The notes: generated by a model from the sequence alone, not told the origin. Positions 32,489-43,095 are shown, counted from the stretch's first letter. The stretch: 64,000 bases of DNA from Coenobita brevimanus (GCA_032717465.1 CM064669.1:45614795-45678794), one strand, 5' to 3'. Made by a program: numbers and translations.

Positions 32489-32961
32489 TGTCAAGATTTG
32501 CCATCTTGGAATGGAGTCCTTGATTTTTCTACTGGCCTTGTACAAAAGGGTGTGAAAGAAGGGGGTGATGCCAACCAGATGGTGACTGACCATAACCCTC
32601 TTGATTCTTAAGCCAGGGAAGGATCAGCTCATTGTGTCCAATTTCTGCCCAATCTCTTTGACATCCTGCACTTGCAAACTATTTAAGAAAACAGTGAATG
32701 CAGACCTTGTTTGGTCTTTAGAAAATGGTGGGATACTTTTTTTTTTTTTTTTTTTAGGTGTATGACACAGCTTGGCATGATGGTATTTTATTCTGTCTTC
32801 ACTTTTATGGTCTTTGAGATTGCTTACCCATTTTTGTTCAGAACTTCCTCTCTGAGAGGAAGTTCTAGATAAGTGTGGGATATGAGCTCTCTCCCTAGTA
32901 CTCTCAGGGGGACAGAGTGCCACTGGGAGTCCTTTGAGTGTAGCATTATTTACAGCTGCAA
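32489..32961 (+). mobile_element. LINE-G segment 6: RT fingers and palm
   Basis: It encodes PSWNGVLDFSTGLVQKGVKE, then NFCPISLTSCTCKLFKKTVN. After a T run at 32738-32757 comes YDTAWHDGILFCLHFYGL (RT A motif) and FLSERKF. The end ALFTAAIN meets the TTAA at 32962-32965. The B motif (VPLGVL) is mutated. It continues at 36716. Confidence 0.75.
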
Positions 32962-32965
32962 TTAA

Positions 32966-35900
32966 CCCCTTAACCGCGGGGCGTCACTTTCGTGACGCTT
33001 GGGCGCAATGGATCATACCGCAGGGCGTCACTTTTGTGATTCTGTGTTATTTTGAATTATTCCGGGCTTTCAAGTGGTGGCTTGTATCATCTATCAGTAC
33101 TGCCAATGTCCAACACTAGTCAGCACTCCAAATCTCATCTGCACTCCCATCCATTGTTGACATTTTAGTGATTTTCCCCTCTTCCTGACTCCCCTCCCTA
33201 CCTCCCCTCCATTACCCTGTCCTCTCACCTCCCCGGCCGCGCTGCGCTAAGCAAATCTCCCCCGGATTTTTCCACAGATTTCATCCATTGAAATAAGCCC
33301 TATGCCCTATACTTATACAAAATAATATATGTAAAAAAAAAAATAAGGTAAGTGATAGTGGTATACACCAGGAATTGGCTAATTATCACCTGACAACACC
33401 TCACATGCATTCATTCGCTACATTACCACGGTAATTTCCCCTTTGAATTATGCCTTGTAATCTATTTCTGTAAAAAAAATATATATCAGAAAGGAAGGGA
33501 GAAGCCTAAGTGACATTTACATTCACCTGGAACTACCTATTTCTTTATGTATTTCCGAGATTTTCTACCAATAATTTATTAGCATGTAAGTTAGCAGCTG
33601 TCATCCTCATTGTCACTGTCAACCCTTGCCTTCTCAGATAAGCCGCGGCACTTAGTTCCTTGTCCTCCGCTGTGGTCAAAACATGTCGCACTCGCGCCCC
33701 GCCATTTCTGCCACTTCTGTGCCCATTGCAAAGGGCCCCGTGACCTCTACACCCAGAAAAACTCGTGAGGGAAGCAGGAAAGGACTAAGTGACTCTGCAG
33801 TGGAACGTGAACTAGCGGAATTGTCAATGGTGATGATGGATAGTGATTTTGACCCTTCGGGGGAATCATGTGATGAGCAGGGTGAGGAAATCGTGCCAGA
33901 AAGTACTAGTACGAGTGCTTCAGTGTCCAAAGTTATCCCTAGCTCCAAGGGAAAGAAGCCGTTAGTGCAGCAAGGGAAGGAATTTGGGAAGGGAGTGAAA
34001 AGGCGGCGTGTTAGCCCCAGAACAATGGCCCCGCGTGACCCAGCCCGCCATGAGTCCCGAGTTGATTCACCTCCCCGTTCCCCAAGCCCCACTTCACTCA
34101 TTTCTTCCTCTTCTTCTGCTGAATTATCTCCGGAGTCTTCGTCGTCGGAGTCACCACCAGCATCAACAGTGAAGGCTGGCCGTAGAGGAAGAGGTAAATC
34201 CCTGACCCGTAAAAGTAGAGTTGCTACTAGAGTAAGGGCTGCTAGTGCTGTACGGCAACTCAGGGTCAGTGCGAGTGACCTTGAACGTGGTAAATCTCCC
34301 TCACAGCCACCCACCACCCTCACCCATCCTACACCGTCACGACAGGGAATCCTGGACGCCTTCGCGTGGACGGAAGGGTACGATTTTGTCCCAGAACATT
34401 TAGATTTTGATGAGAGTTCCTCAAGAGTACAGCCTGCCTTCACTCTTGATGATGATGCTGAGTGTGTGAACTTCCTTTTGGCCTTCCTAGATGACGAAGT
34501 CATGCAGCACATATGTGATGAGCCCAACAGGTATGAATCACAACGTGCTGCAAGTGGTACAGGTGCAGCCAAGATGCAACAGTGGTCCATGCTGGGAGTG
34601 CAGGAGCTGTATGTGTTCTTCGCCCTCATGCTTCTCATGCCACACTCAAAGAAGCATGAGTTGGAAGAATACTGGTCCATGGACCCCTTACTACCCTCAC
34701 CCACCTTCAATAAGTACATGGCTAGAGATCGCTTCCGGAACATCATGGGAAACCTGCACTTTGCCAACAACGATATACCTTCCCAAACCGACCCACTCTG
34801 GAAGATCCGGGAGATTCTGAGCAGAATGAAGGATAAGTTTATGTCATTCTTCCACCCCTTTCAGAAGGTTGTCATTGACGAATCCTTAATTTTGTTCAGA
34901 GGACGTCTTCGGTTTGTGCAGTACATTCCAAGCAAACGCCATCACTTTGGAATCAAGTTCTTTGTACTGTGCAACTGTAAGACGGGGTACATCCTTGACT
35001 TCGTCATTTATTCAGCCAGCACTGTCGATCTGGATAAAACGCACCCCCTTGGCTTCTTAGGCTGTGTAGTGAAAGTGCTCCTTGAAAAGTATTTTGGTGG
35101 GAATCATGTGCTGTATACAGACAACTATTATACAGCACCGAAACTTGCAAAATACCTTTCAGAGCACGGCATTGGCTCCTGCGGCACTGTCAAAAGTAAT
35201 CGTGTCCACTTCCCTAAATTCCCAGAGGCAGGAAGCTCGCAGCGAGGAGACGTGCACCTATGCAAGTCTGAGAAGATGCTGGCAATACCGTGGCATGACA
35301 AGAGGGTCGTGCACATGCTCACCACTGTACATAAGGGGGAAATGACACACAGTGGGAAGGTCGACCGTAGGACAGGCGAACCTGTGATGAAACCTGATGC
35401 TGTGTTAGACTACAATATCAATATGCGGCTGGTGGACAAGTCCGACATGATGATTGGTGAGATCGACTGCCTCAGGAAGAATACTAGGTGGTACAGGAAA
35501 GTTTTCCTACATCTCATAGACATGACGATGCTGAACGCCTTCATCCTGTACAAGATGAAGGTCAAGCCACCCAAGTCCTTCTCCTTGAGGTTGTTCGCCA
35601 GGACTTGTGTTCAGCAGCTGCTGGAAAGAAATGGTAGGGTGACAGCAGCAACTCCAAGGCGCCATCCAGTAACACTTCCTGACAGACTTGAGCAGAGGGC
35701 ATACATGGATCGGCACAGACTGGTGCAAATGCCTGCCACAGGCAAGAGGAAGGCTGTGATCCGCAGGTGCCAGGTGTGTGCACATACCACCCGACGCACA
35801 CCTGAGCACAAAGGCACCTCTTGGCAGTGAGCTGAGTGCCAGGTTCCCCTCTGTGTTACCTGCTTCTTTGATTACCACAGCCAGAAGCAGTTCTAAAAGT

Positions 35901-36711
35901 GCAAGTGGGAAAGGAAAGTAATGTGAAAATAATGTGTTAATAGCAAGTGAAAGCAATGGATGTTCAGTACATATGATTGAACAGTGTATTATAGTTTTAT
36001 CTTGGTGAAAGTGACAGTGAATAACATAGTGTAAGTAAAATAGAAGGGTAAATATTGAAAATACAACAGAAAATGTAAATAGTAATGTAAGTAATTAGTA
36101 ATATAAGAATATGAGTACAAATACTTGATGTTATAACAGTGAAAGTGAATCCGTGGCTCTCTACGTATTTTACTGAATGAAAAATTGAATGACTTCAGTG
36201 ACAATAAACTAATACTACTGAAGGAAACTTATGGATAAAAACTCCAGATATATATAAGTGCTATATAGTAATAGAAATATAAAGTGTGAGGGGTTTTATG
36301 AATAATAAATGACAGAGTACCAAGAGCGAACTAGCGCAAGTGGGAAGGTCATACGCGCTTGTAATTTTCATTGATTTCACAGTGGTTTTTATTTGGAGTA
36401 TGGATCCCAAACTACTTGATAATCATAGAGTAGTGTTTATAGTGTTAATATCTGGCTGTGATAATCATATTACGGGTTGTCAGGAAGTGTAAAGGGGAGA
36501 CTTCGTTACCCAACTTCAGAGGTCTCCATAAGTCCTACGGTAATCGACGAAGGCTCAACAAACACTCCAGGAGAAAGCTGAAGGTATGTGCCATAAGCAT
36601 ATGTAATTTTAATATTTTAGGACTGGGCAAATATTTTTTGAGAGTCTGTCGGGGCCCGAATAACCCCGCGGGACACGCAAAACATTGGTAAACATGCCCG
36701 CGGTGTAAGGG
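32966..36711 (+). mobile_element. piggyBac transposon, 3746 bp, nearly intact
   Basis: TTAA duplications lie at 32962-32965 and 36712-36715. The termini are CCCCTTAACCGCGGGGCG and, reverse complemented, CCCTTACACCGCGGGCATG. The sub-terminal left end has two direct copies of CCGC[G/A]GGGCGTCACTTT at about 32973 and 33020, the first being a hairpin GCGTCAC/GTGACGC. The transposase is at 33683-35830. 33040-33680 and 35890-36700 are AT-rich and hold no second ORF. LINE-G reads on at both sides. Confidence 0.92.
33683..35830 (+). CDS. piggyBac transposase, 715 aa, C-terminal zinc domain cut by a stop
   Basis: This family catalyses seamless excision and insertion at TTAA. Residues 1-230 are acidic and Ser/Pro-rich with basic NLS-like patches (KRRRVSPR; RRGRGKSLTRK). 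The DDE core starts near 235. The expected catalytic aspartates are present: D399 (VVIDESLILFRG), D480 (VLYTDNYYTAPK) and D585 (MRLVDKSDMM). The C-terminus enters the cysteine-rich domain (RRCQVCAHTTRR) and then hits TGA at 35828. The same frame continues with AECQVPLCVTCFFDYHSQ and its own stop at 35893-35895. That supplies the remaining Cys/His ligands, so the stop looks like a single nonsense change (for example CGA to TGA). The ATG at 33683 is the first of the frame. The rest is clean, implying recent activity. Confidence 0.92.
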   Translation: MSHSRPAISATSVPIAKGPVTSTPRKTREGSRKGLSDSAVERELAELSMVMMDSDFDPSGESCDEQGEEIVPESTSTSASVSKVIPSSKGKKPLVQQGKEFGKGVKRRRVSPRTMAPRDPARHESRVDSPPRSPSPTSLISSSSSAELSPESSSSESPPASTVKAGRRGRGKSLTRKSRVATRVRAASAVRQLRVSASDLERGKSPSQPPTTLTHPTPSRQGILDAFAWTEGYDFVPEHLDFDESSSRVQPAFTLDDDAECVNFLLAFLDDEVMQHICDEPNRYESQRAASGTGAAKMQQWSMLGVQELYVFFALMLLMPHSKKHELEEYWSMDPLLPSPTFNKYMARDRFRNIMGNLHFANNDIPSQTDPLWKIREILSRMKDKFMSFFHPFQKVVIDESLILFRGRLRFVQYIPSKRHHFGIKFFVLCNCKTGYILDFVIYSASTVDLDKTHPLGFLGCVVKVLLEKYFGGNHVLYTDNYYTAPKLAKYLSEHGIGSCGTVKSNRVHFPKFPEAGSSQRGDVHLCKSEKMLAIPWHDKRVVHMLTTVHKGEMTHSGKVDRRTGEPVMKPDAVLDYNINMRLVDKSDMMIGEIDCLRKNTRWYRKVFLHLIDMTMLNAFILYKMKVKPPKSFSLRLFARTCVQQLLERNGRVTAATPRRHPVTLPDRLEQRAYMDRHRLVQMPATGKRKAVIRRCQVCAHTTRRTPEHKGTSWQ

Positions 36712-36715
36712 TTAA

Positions 36716-38004
36716 TGGAATTCTGGAGGTCCTACTGGAGTGAGTGAAGAGCTCCCTCTTTGTGGATGACTGCTTTATCTTGTCTGCCACATCCCATATG
36801 TCAGTGCTTACTGCAACTTCCAACAGATCAGGACTTTACCTTGGCTCAGGATTGTGGCTTTAGATTCTTCACATCTAAGACCATTGCAATGCACTTGTCA
36901 ATTACTCGGGGTGCATCCTGACACAGATTTGTCCTTTAAATGGCCAAAGTGCTTGAAAAGAAAAAGTTAGGGTTTTAGGCCACACCTATGACCTTTATCT
37001 TACTTGGGTCTCACATATAGAGTAAATAAAGACTTTTTGCCTGAAGGCTTTGAACTATTTAAAGGTTCTGGCTCATACCAGATGGGGTGCTGACAGGTGT
37101 ATCCCCAAGTTCTGGTGTTACCCAGGCTGGAGTATGGTTGTGAGGTGAACTCCTCAGCTACCCCTGCCCGGCCTTTGTTTGGCTACAAGAGCATTTTGCA
37201 CCTCCCCCTGCCCCTTGTGGATGCAGGGGTAAAGAATGGGATTGGAGCTATGGTGTCAGTCCCGTATAGCAAGATGCTGGTACAGAGTCCCTACACAAGA
37301 CTGTGTTTTTAGTTTTGCTCTGCACACTTTTATGACCTTCACCTGCAATTTCCTTGCCCCTTTAGTTATTGGGTGAATGAAGTGAGACTGAACTCAGTCT
37401 TCTATGAACTCCAGCCTTAGGCACAGAGACATCTGCTGTTCCACCCTGGATGTTTCCTGCAGTTAGATTTTGTCAGTATGTCACAGACCTTTAGTCAGTG
37501 ACATTTGACGAGGTGATTTACACCCATTTTTAGCTCATGTTGCTCTCAATATTGGGTCTGTCCTAGTTTTTACTGATAGCTCAAAGTCTGATGTTGGTGT
37601 TGGATTTGGGGTTGTCTTCCCTAATTTTAGCTGGAGTGACATCGTACCCTCCTCAGCCTTAGTCTTTACTGCTGAGATGTCAGCAGTTCTGATGGCTCAC
37701 CAGCTTATTGGAACAACTAATTTTACTAATTTCAGTGACTCCAGGGCAGCCTCATCTACCCTTGAGCATTTTAACTCTCCCCACCCTTTAGTGGTGCAGA
37801 TTGTGGATAAGCTCCTCCTCATGGGCCACAATAGACAGAAAGTTTCATTTTGCTAAGTGCCAGCCCATGTTGGACTGAAGGGAAATAAATATGCAGATAA
37901 GGCAGCAAGGGCAGAAGTTACCCATGATGCCTCTATCAAGCCTCTCCCCTACAGAGATTACTTCCCTGTGATTAAGGCTGTTGTCTGGACCTCCTGGTAG
38001 CAGG
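36716..38004 (+). mobile_element. LINE-G segment 7: RT end and RNase H domain
   Basis: GILEVLLE is followed by SSLFVDDC (RT C motif) at 36750-36770. Decayed thumb sequence includes LPRLEYGCEVNSS near 37110. From 37560 an RNase H domain is readable: VLVFTDSSKSDVGVGFGVVF, TAEMSAVLMAHQLI, FSDSRAASSTLEHF, VPAHVGLKGNKYADKAARAE. That includes the metal-binding D, E, D and D residues of the family. An RNase H places LINE-G in the I/Jockey-like lineages. Several stops are present. It is cut at 38004 by SINE2. Confidence 0.8.
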
Positions 38005-38352
38005 GGGAGGCGGTGGCTGAATCGGTAGAGAGGCGGCCTGCAGTCCTAATGGACACAGGATCGAATCCCGGCTGGGGCAGGGAACAGTTTAAGGATTTGA
38101 ATTTCCTATAAAGCAGACTTTCCTGACCTACCAGATGACCCGCTGACATGTCGTAAAAGTAACCCTGCTAATACCAGTACAACAGTCCTGTATGAGACAG
38201 CCCTAGCATGTATTCAATATGGATGGTGGATGTTAGAGCCGAAGTGGTGACATGTGGAGGTGTAGGAGGACCACTGGGCCTTGGGATAAGTGACTGCCCC
38301 CAAGATATAGGCCCTGAGCCATTGCCCAGAGTCGGACAGGGGGGGGGGGGGA
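38005..38352 (+). mobile_element. tRNA-derived SINE2 copy 2 in LINE-G
   Basis: It has box A (TGGCTGAATCGG) and box B (GGATCGAATCCC) as in copy 1, and the same body (TATGAGACAGCC, TGGAGGTGTAGGAGGACCAC). It ends in a G run (38340-38352), where copy 1 has G followed by A. Confidence 0.8.
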
Positions 38353-38823
38353 AGCATGGGATACACTTCCTGTTCCCAGCAACCTACAGGAGGTGGTGAT
38401 AGAAGTTAGTCCATGGGCCTAAACAGCCATGCCCTGTCACTTTTAAGCTGCCATGATCCACCTAAGGATTGGTCACACATGCCTGATGCATTGCCATCTC
38501 CCTGTGGGGAGATTTCCTCCTTACTGTGAAAACTACCTGGTCCCACAGACTGCAAAACCTCTTTCTTTTGTATCCCAATCTGGGAGATGCCACCCAGCAA
38601 TACCTCTCCAGGTTTAGGGTGGGAGGTGGGTCTTACCTTCTCTTTTCAGGGCATGTATAATGGGAGGAGTCACCTTCTTGTTGCTGAAGAAGCTGGCTTC
38701 CTCAGACAGCTTTACATTTTATGCTTAGTTTTAACTACTATTGTTTTATGCATACTTCTATGGTACAGGTATATCCTTGATGTTGTGTATGAACTTTATT
38801 GTTAGATGACTATTGTCTCATCA
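38353..38823 (+). mobile_element. LINE-G segment 8: C-terminus and 3' end
   Basis: It encodes NLQEVVIEVSPWA, then MIHLRIGHTCLMHCHLPVGR, then PPYCENYLVPQTAKPLSF, matching the post-RNase-H Cys/His-rich end of I/Jockey-like ORF2 proteins. FLLLKKLA follows at about 38675. No poly(A) end is obvious before the SINE1 piece at 38824. Confidence 0.65.
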
Positions 38824-39036
38824 TCTTATCATTTAATCCTGTGCTGCCCCATGAGGAGCGTACGAACCCAGGGCTACGCAAGTTGGTCCTGACATTTAAG
38901 ATGAGAGTCACCAGCCTCACTCATCCCTGAGTGGCATTACATGAGCAATAAACCTCAACCACCCCTTGGATATGAAACTGCACGGCTCCATCCGACTGGA
39001 GAGCTCTGATTACCCACTAAACCACCAGATGCCATA
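38824..39036 (-). mobile_element. SINE1 copy 2, part of a composite repeat
   Basis: The minus strand has TAGTGGGTAATCAGAGCTCT (box A region) and GTTTCATATCC (box B-like), with the CTCATCTTAAATGTCAGGAC body. It is followed on the plus strand by repeat Y, in the same order as at 42876-43365. Confidence 0.7.
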
Positions 39037-39075
39037 ATTTGGTTGTGTGGTTACCACCAAGTGTAGTACCATAGT
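39037..39075 (+). repeat. Repeat Y, left part, before LINE-C
   Basis: AATTTGGTTGTGTGGTTACC matches 43097-43119. The repeat resumes after LINE-C at 39830. Confidence 0.6.
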
Positions 39076-39829
39076 GGTACCACAGAAGGTGTTCAGGTCT
39101 GCAGAATTTGAGAGGAGCGCAAAATTTCCGCTGCCCAGCCTCCATAAGAAAAGAGGCGGAGGGAGATGAAGCAGAGGATGAGCTAGAGGTGAATCGGGGC
39201 ACACTACAGGAAATACAGCAGTTCTGCTATCTAGGAGATGTACTGGACTGTGAAGCAGGTGTGGAATGATCAGTCAGAACTAGAGTGGCATCAGCATGGT
39301 TAAAGTGGAAGGAAATAGCTAGCCTACTGGTCAACAAACACATACCACTGAGACACAGAAGTAAAATATATGGGTCCTGCATTAGACCAGTACTGATCTA
39401 TGGTGCTGAAACATGGGGTTTGACAGATAGACTGATGAATTTTCTGAGAAGTACTGATCGAAGAATGTTAAGATACATGGCAGGAGTGAGATGGGAGGAC
39501 AGAGTTCTGAGTGAGGAGGTAGCCAGAAGATGTGGGGTGAAGAATCTCGATATCATCTTGAGGCTGAGGTGGCTTAGATGGTTTGGTCACGTGAGGAGGA
39601 GTGAGGAAGGGAGCTGTGTGAGAACGACAGAGGAACTGGAGGTGGTGGGACGTCAACCGCCAGGAAGACCTAAGAGGACCTGGAAAAATGTTGTAACGCA
39701 AGATATGGAAAGACTGGGTATTGGAGAAGATTTAATCCAGGATAGGAAGCAGTGGAGAAAAGCCATCGCACGTCCAACCCCAGTCTGAATATGAGAACAA
39801 AAGGATGAAAAATGAAGATGATGATGATG
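39076..39829 (+). mobile_element. LINE-C, 5'-truncated, inserted in repeat Y
   Basis: 39195-39785 encodes the C-terminal domain: IQQFCYLGDVLDCEAGVE, VASAWLKWKEIASLLVNKHI, LIYGAETWGLTDRLMNFL, RWLRWFGHVRRSEEGSCVRT, ending IARPTPV. The 3' end is GATGATGATGATGA. VFRSAEFERSAKFPLP near 39085 is the end of RT; the zinc finger expected there is deleted. A near-duplication (GTGTAGTAC before, ATGTAGTAC after) suggests the target site. Its layout resembles LINE-A, but the sequence is clearly different. Confidence 0.75.
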
Positions 39830-40022
39830 ACCCAATGTAGTACAGTAAATGGTTTCCTGGTGTACAGGAAACCATTTGTCATGTCACTCTGTGTAGAGTC
39901 ACCAGTAGACAGAAGGAAGAGGAAAGAATGAAAGAAATAAAGAGAGACGAGGAAGGAAGGAAAGAAGAAAGAGGGGAAAAGACAGGCACCCAAGAGCAGC
40001 ACTACATCAAGTGAGTGGATGG
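39830..40022 (+). repeat. Repeat Y, right part, with hairpin
   Basis: It contains the hairpin AAATGGTTTCCTG / CAGGAAACCATTT (39847-39877, 5-nt loop), a purine-rich GGAAGGAAAGAAG stretch and the end CACTACATCAAGTGAGTGGA. The second copy is at 43096-43365. Confidence 0.75.
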
Positions 40023-41012
40023 TGTAATTTGAGTTACTATGTTAACTACAGTATATATGTACAGTATATATCTGTATATATTTAGGGAGTTGCCTGTAGC
40101 ACCAGCTACTGGGATGGTCATTAACACAATATGATAAATAGCAAATGGACTAAAATGCTTTACCATATAAGCAAAAATTCCCAAATATAACAAAAATATC
40201 TACAGCCAACTGGGAGAGATGAATCCTAAATCCATCTGAGAAATGTCACTCTTACCTTAATGTCCTGATTTAGTAGCTTAGCATTGGGGGCCATGCTCCT
40301 GATATGCAATTACAGACTGGTTAGATGGGCATACTCCATAGACATTACCCTGGTCAGTGAGCACCTTATACCTGCCCTGCTAGTTACTCACCAGCTAGAT
40401 ATGCAAGGTGGTGGTGGTGCTGTACTGTGAACTGGTAGAACATTCTTCAACTTTCTACTACTTGCCATGGTACTAAGTCCCCCCAAAATATAAATCATCT
40501 TCCACATTATACCATGCATCTTGTCATGTAATGTCATGAGAAACAATCATAAATATCTCCTTTCATCTCACAGCACTAAAAGTGATCCCTGAAAAACAAT
40601 AATTGGTTATTTTTACAACTCACACCCAATGGTACAACTGATGAAAATTGCTACTGACAAAATTAGTATACATATTCATCAGCATGTCACCTTTCACTTC
40701 ATGACAGACAGTGATCAGAAGCTGCAGTAGAACTTACAGCAATAGGCCATTGAAACTATAATATCCTTTTGTACACTGACACATTATCATCACTGACTTA
40801 CTGCTCCCTCCTAAGAACCCCATAACAGGGACAGCAATGACAGAATGACCTCCATGCTACATTATCTTCATATTTCTTATTCCCTCAGGCACTCTCCTTC
40901 CCCTTCATTCTCACTCACAAAAATACTGCTCCACACTTTCCCATACTGCAAAAAGGAGTGCCTTTTCCAATCAGCAAAGCCAGATAGGTGGATTGTGCAA
41001 TGTTGGACTTAC
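40023..41012. other. Intron sequence before the host exon at 41013, no feature seen
   Basis: AT-rich and mostly unique in the window, with no open frame of note. It lies immediately downstream (minus strand) of the donor GTGGTAAGTCC. Confidence 0.5.
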
Positions 41013-41127
41013 CACTAGTGCTGTATGAAGGTGATGTCATCTCCTGGCCAGGCAATTCACGTACCCAGTAGTCCTTGATGTCCTCTTGCTCTATCACATG
41101 CACACTGATTTCCACTCGAGGCACATG
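41013..41127 (-). CDS. Host gene exon: ITIH-like, end of the VIT domain
   Basis: This 115-bp exon has the acceptor TTTACTTCAG and donor G/GTAAGTCC. It encodes HVPRVEISVHVIEQEDIKDY, then WVRELPGQEMTSPSYSTS plus one base. The pattern V.ISVHVIE...I matches the last beta strand of VIT and the following loop in ITIH heavy chains. It enters in phase 0, matching the phase-0 end of the exon at 42136. It leaves with one base (G), completed by TT of the exon at 6189. The next intron is about 34.8 kb. Confidence 0.72.
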
Positions 41128-42135
41128 CTGAAGTAAAGGATCATATAAAAACACATGAAAAGGGATGCAAAAGAGCAAAACAGAATAAGATGGAAAACAG
41201 AGAAAGAGGGCAGGAAGCATGTGGTTTGTGACAAACAAGTTGGATATTCTGATGGATTGAAATTAAAATCTGTTGGGTCAGAGTCTGACCAACAGAAGTA
41301 AATAAAAGACCAATCTGACAAAAAATTTGGTTCCAAAGTATGTAAGTTCCAAGTATATACAATATACATACTGTACATGGAATTAGGTAATGGACACAAT
41401 GATAAAAGACTAATTTATCCACTACTCTTATCTGTTCCCCACTGATGAAATGAGATATGCTAACCCAAAGCAGACCTGTTCTGAGTTGCCATGATAAGAG
41501 GTACGGACAGACAGGGTCCACTAACTTGCTTCCTTGTCATAAATGCAAGTACTATACAGTGCAGTTCTCAAAATCCAAATTCCCAGTTTCATAAAATACC
41601 AGTTTTTCAAAAGATTTTTATTTTTTATTTAACACCATAAAAATTCCTGGTTTAATTTCAAACATCACTTCTATACTATACAGTATTGACAAAGTGCCAT
41701 AACAGTCTACAATCACCCAGGCTAGCTCAAAATGGACTCACGTGAATCATGCAGCTGATTTGATTGACTGAGTGATTGATTTATTCATTTTTTGGGGAGT
41801 CTGTTTCCATTGGAAGGGGAAGATACTGTCATTGTTTACTGCTGAACTTTCATACCTGAAGATTGTGGAGCAAATTAAAGCAATGATACACTGTTTACTG
41901 AAGGGAACTGCTGTACAAGCAAATGGATGTCTGCTCATATAGCTACTGATCGTGAAGAAACCCGGAAAAAAAAAACTTTCCAAAGGTCATTTGATCCCAA
42001 CCATATCACAATATGGGAACTGCACTGTACCAGTATAGGGCCAACTCTCATTTTGATGACTATTGCATTCAGTTATGAAATAAACCTTTTGGGATAATAA
42101 CAGACAGCTTCACTTGAGCTGGTCTTGTGGCTAAC
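41128..42135. other. Intron of the ITIH-like gene, no feature seen
   Basis: About 1 kb between the exons at 42136 and 41127. No repeats shared with the rest of the window were noticed. Confidence 0.6.
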
Positions 42136-42274
42136 CTCTCCAGGGTATACAGGAAGAGTGTACTGATATGTTCCATCAATTCGCCTCAAAAGATCCTCAT
42201 AAGTGGCATGAAAAGTGATGGAATGCATGCCTGCGACGGAGGTCTGCACTTTCACACGCTGAATTTCCTCATCT
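42136..42274 (-). CDS. Host gene exon: ITIH-like, VIT domain
   Basis: This 139-bp exon has the acceptor TTCTTCCACAG and donor GAG/GTTAGCC (a weaker GTTAG donor). After one base completing the previous codon it encodes DEEIQRVKVQTSVAGMHSIT, then FHATYEDLLRRIDGTYQYTL and PVYPGE. ITF..TYEDLL...G.Y.Y.LPV.P is the diagnostic VIT motif (F.L.YEELL....G.Y in ITIH proteins). An alternative acceptor two bases downstream would shift the phase. The phase-2 start fits the candidate microexon at 59519. Confidence 0.75.
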
Positions 42275-42300
42275 CTGTGGAAGAAAGTTTTATAGGTACA

Positions 42301-42461
42301 CATATGCTTTATCTGAGGCAGCAGGAGCACCTTACCAATTCAATTCATATTCCTCCTGTTTGTTTTCTATATGTTTCTGATGGTTAATGTATGCTTTACT
42401 TGATGCAGTAGAAGGACCTTACCAATTCAATTCATATTCCTCCAGTTTGTTTTCTGTACTA
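42301..42461 (-). repeat. Repeat Z, imperfect 88-bp tandem duplication beside the exon
   Basis: ACCAATTCAATTCATATTCC occurs at about 42333 and 42421. Flanking GCTTTA...GCAG[C/T]AG also repeats. A third copy, opposite orientation, is split by the LINE-B at 45261-51584 (GATTTGGTAAGGTGCTTCTA before, CTGCCTCAAATAAAGC after). Confidence 0.75.
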
Positions 42462-42529
42462 TTCTTACTATTTTCTGGGTGGTAAATTACCTTTACCTGC
42501 TGAAAAATTTCCCACTGTTTTTATAACCA

Positions 42530-42870
42530 CCACCCTTACGGGAAAAATATAACTAAATTACTATATATGAAGCAAATTCAATGAAATTTTCACAGGAGGT
42601 ACACCATAAAATAAATATGAAAACTTTCATAGCGGTGAAAAAATAAACAAGTTTTGGCTTTTTTTTTTTTTGGGGTGGGGTGGGGGGGGGGGGGATCGTC
42701 AATAATATCTTCCTCAACTACTGTAGTAAATTTTTGTACAAACAGCATGTACTGTACACACTATACCCTGCCCAATAACCCTACTGCAGGATTTTGAGAT
42801 ACTGCATTTACTATTTGAAATACTGTTAATAATCATAAGCTACAAAAAACTATCTTTTTTGAAGAACATT
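42530..42870 (+). repeat. Repeat X copy 1
   Basis: TCAATGAAATTTTCACAGGA, TACACTATACCCTGCCCAAT and GGATTTTGAGATA correspond, with T/G-rich interruptions, to the reverse complement of 44250-44490. It is an interspersed family of unknown type. Confidence 0.6.
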
Positions 42871-42875
42871 AATTT

Positions 42876-43095
42876 CACTCATTCATTCACCATCTAATCC
42901 TGTGTTGCCCCATGAGGAGCATAAGAGCCCTGGGCTAAGCAAGTTGGTCCTGACATTTAAGATGAGAGTGACCAGCCTCACTCATCCCAGAGTGACATTA
43001 CATGAGTAATAAATCCCAACCACCCCTTGGATATAAACCTACCCAGGCTCAATCTGATTGGAGCGCCTTAATTACCCACTAAGCCACCAGGCACC
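42876..43095 (-). mobile_element. SINE1 copy 3
   Basis: Reverse complement: GGTGCCTGGTGGCTTAGTGG, with a box-B-like GGTTTATATCC, the body CTCATCTTAAATGTCAGGAC, and an ATGAATGAATGAG tail. It adjoins repeat Y on its 5' side. Confidence 0.75.

Noticed and set aside
33676..34770. 364-codon minus-strand ORF in piggyBac
   Set aside because: It is antisense to the transposase and has no recognisable domain.
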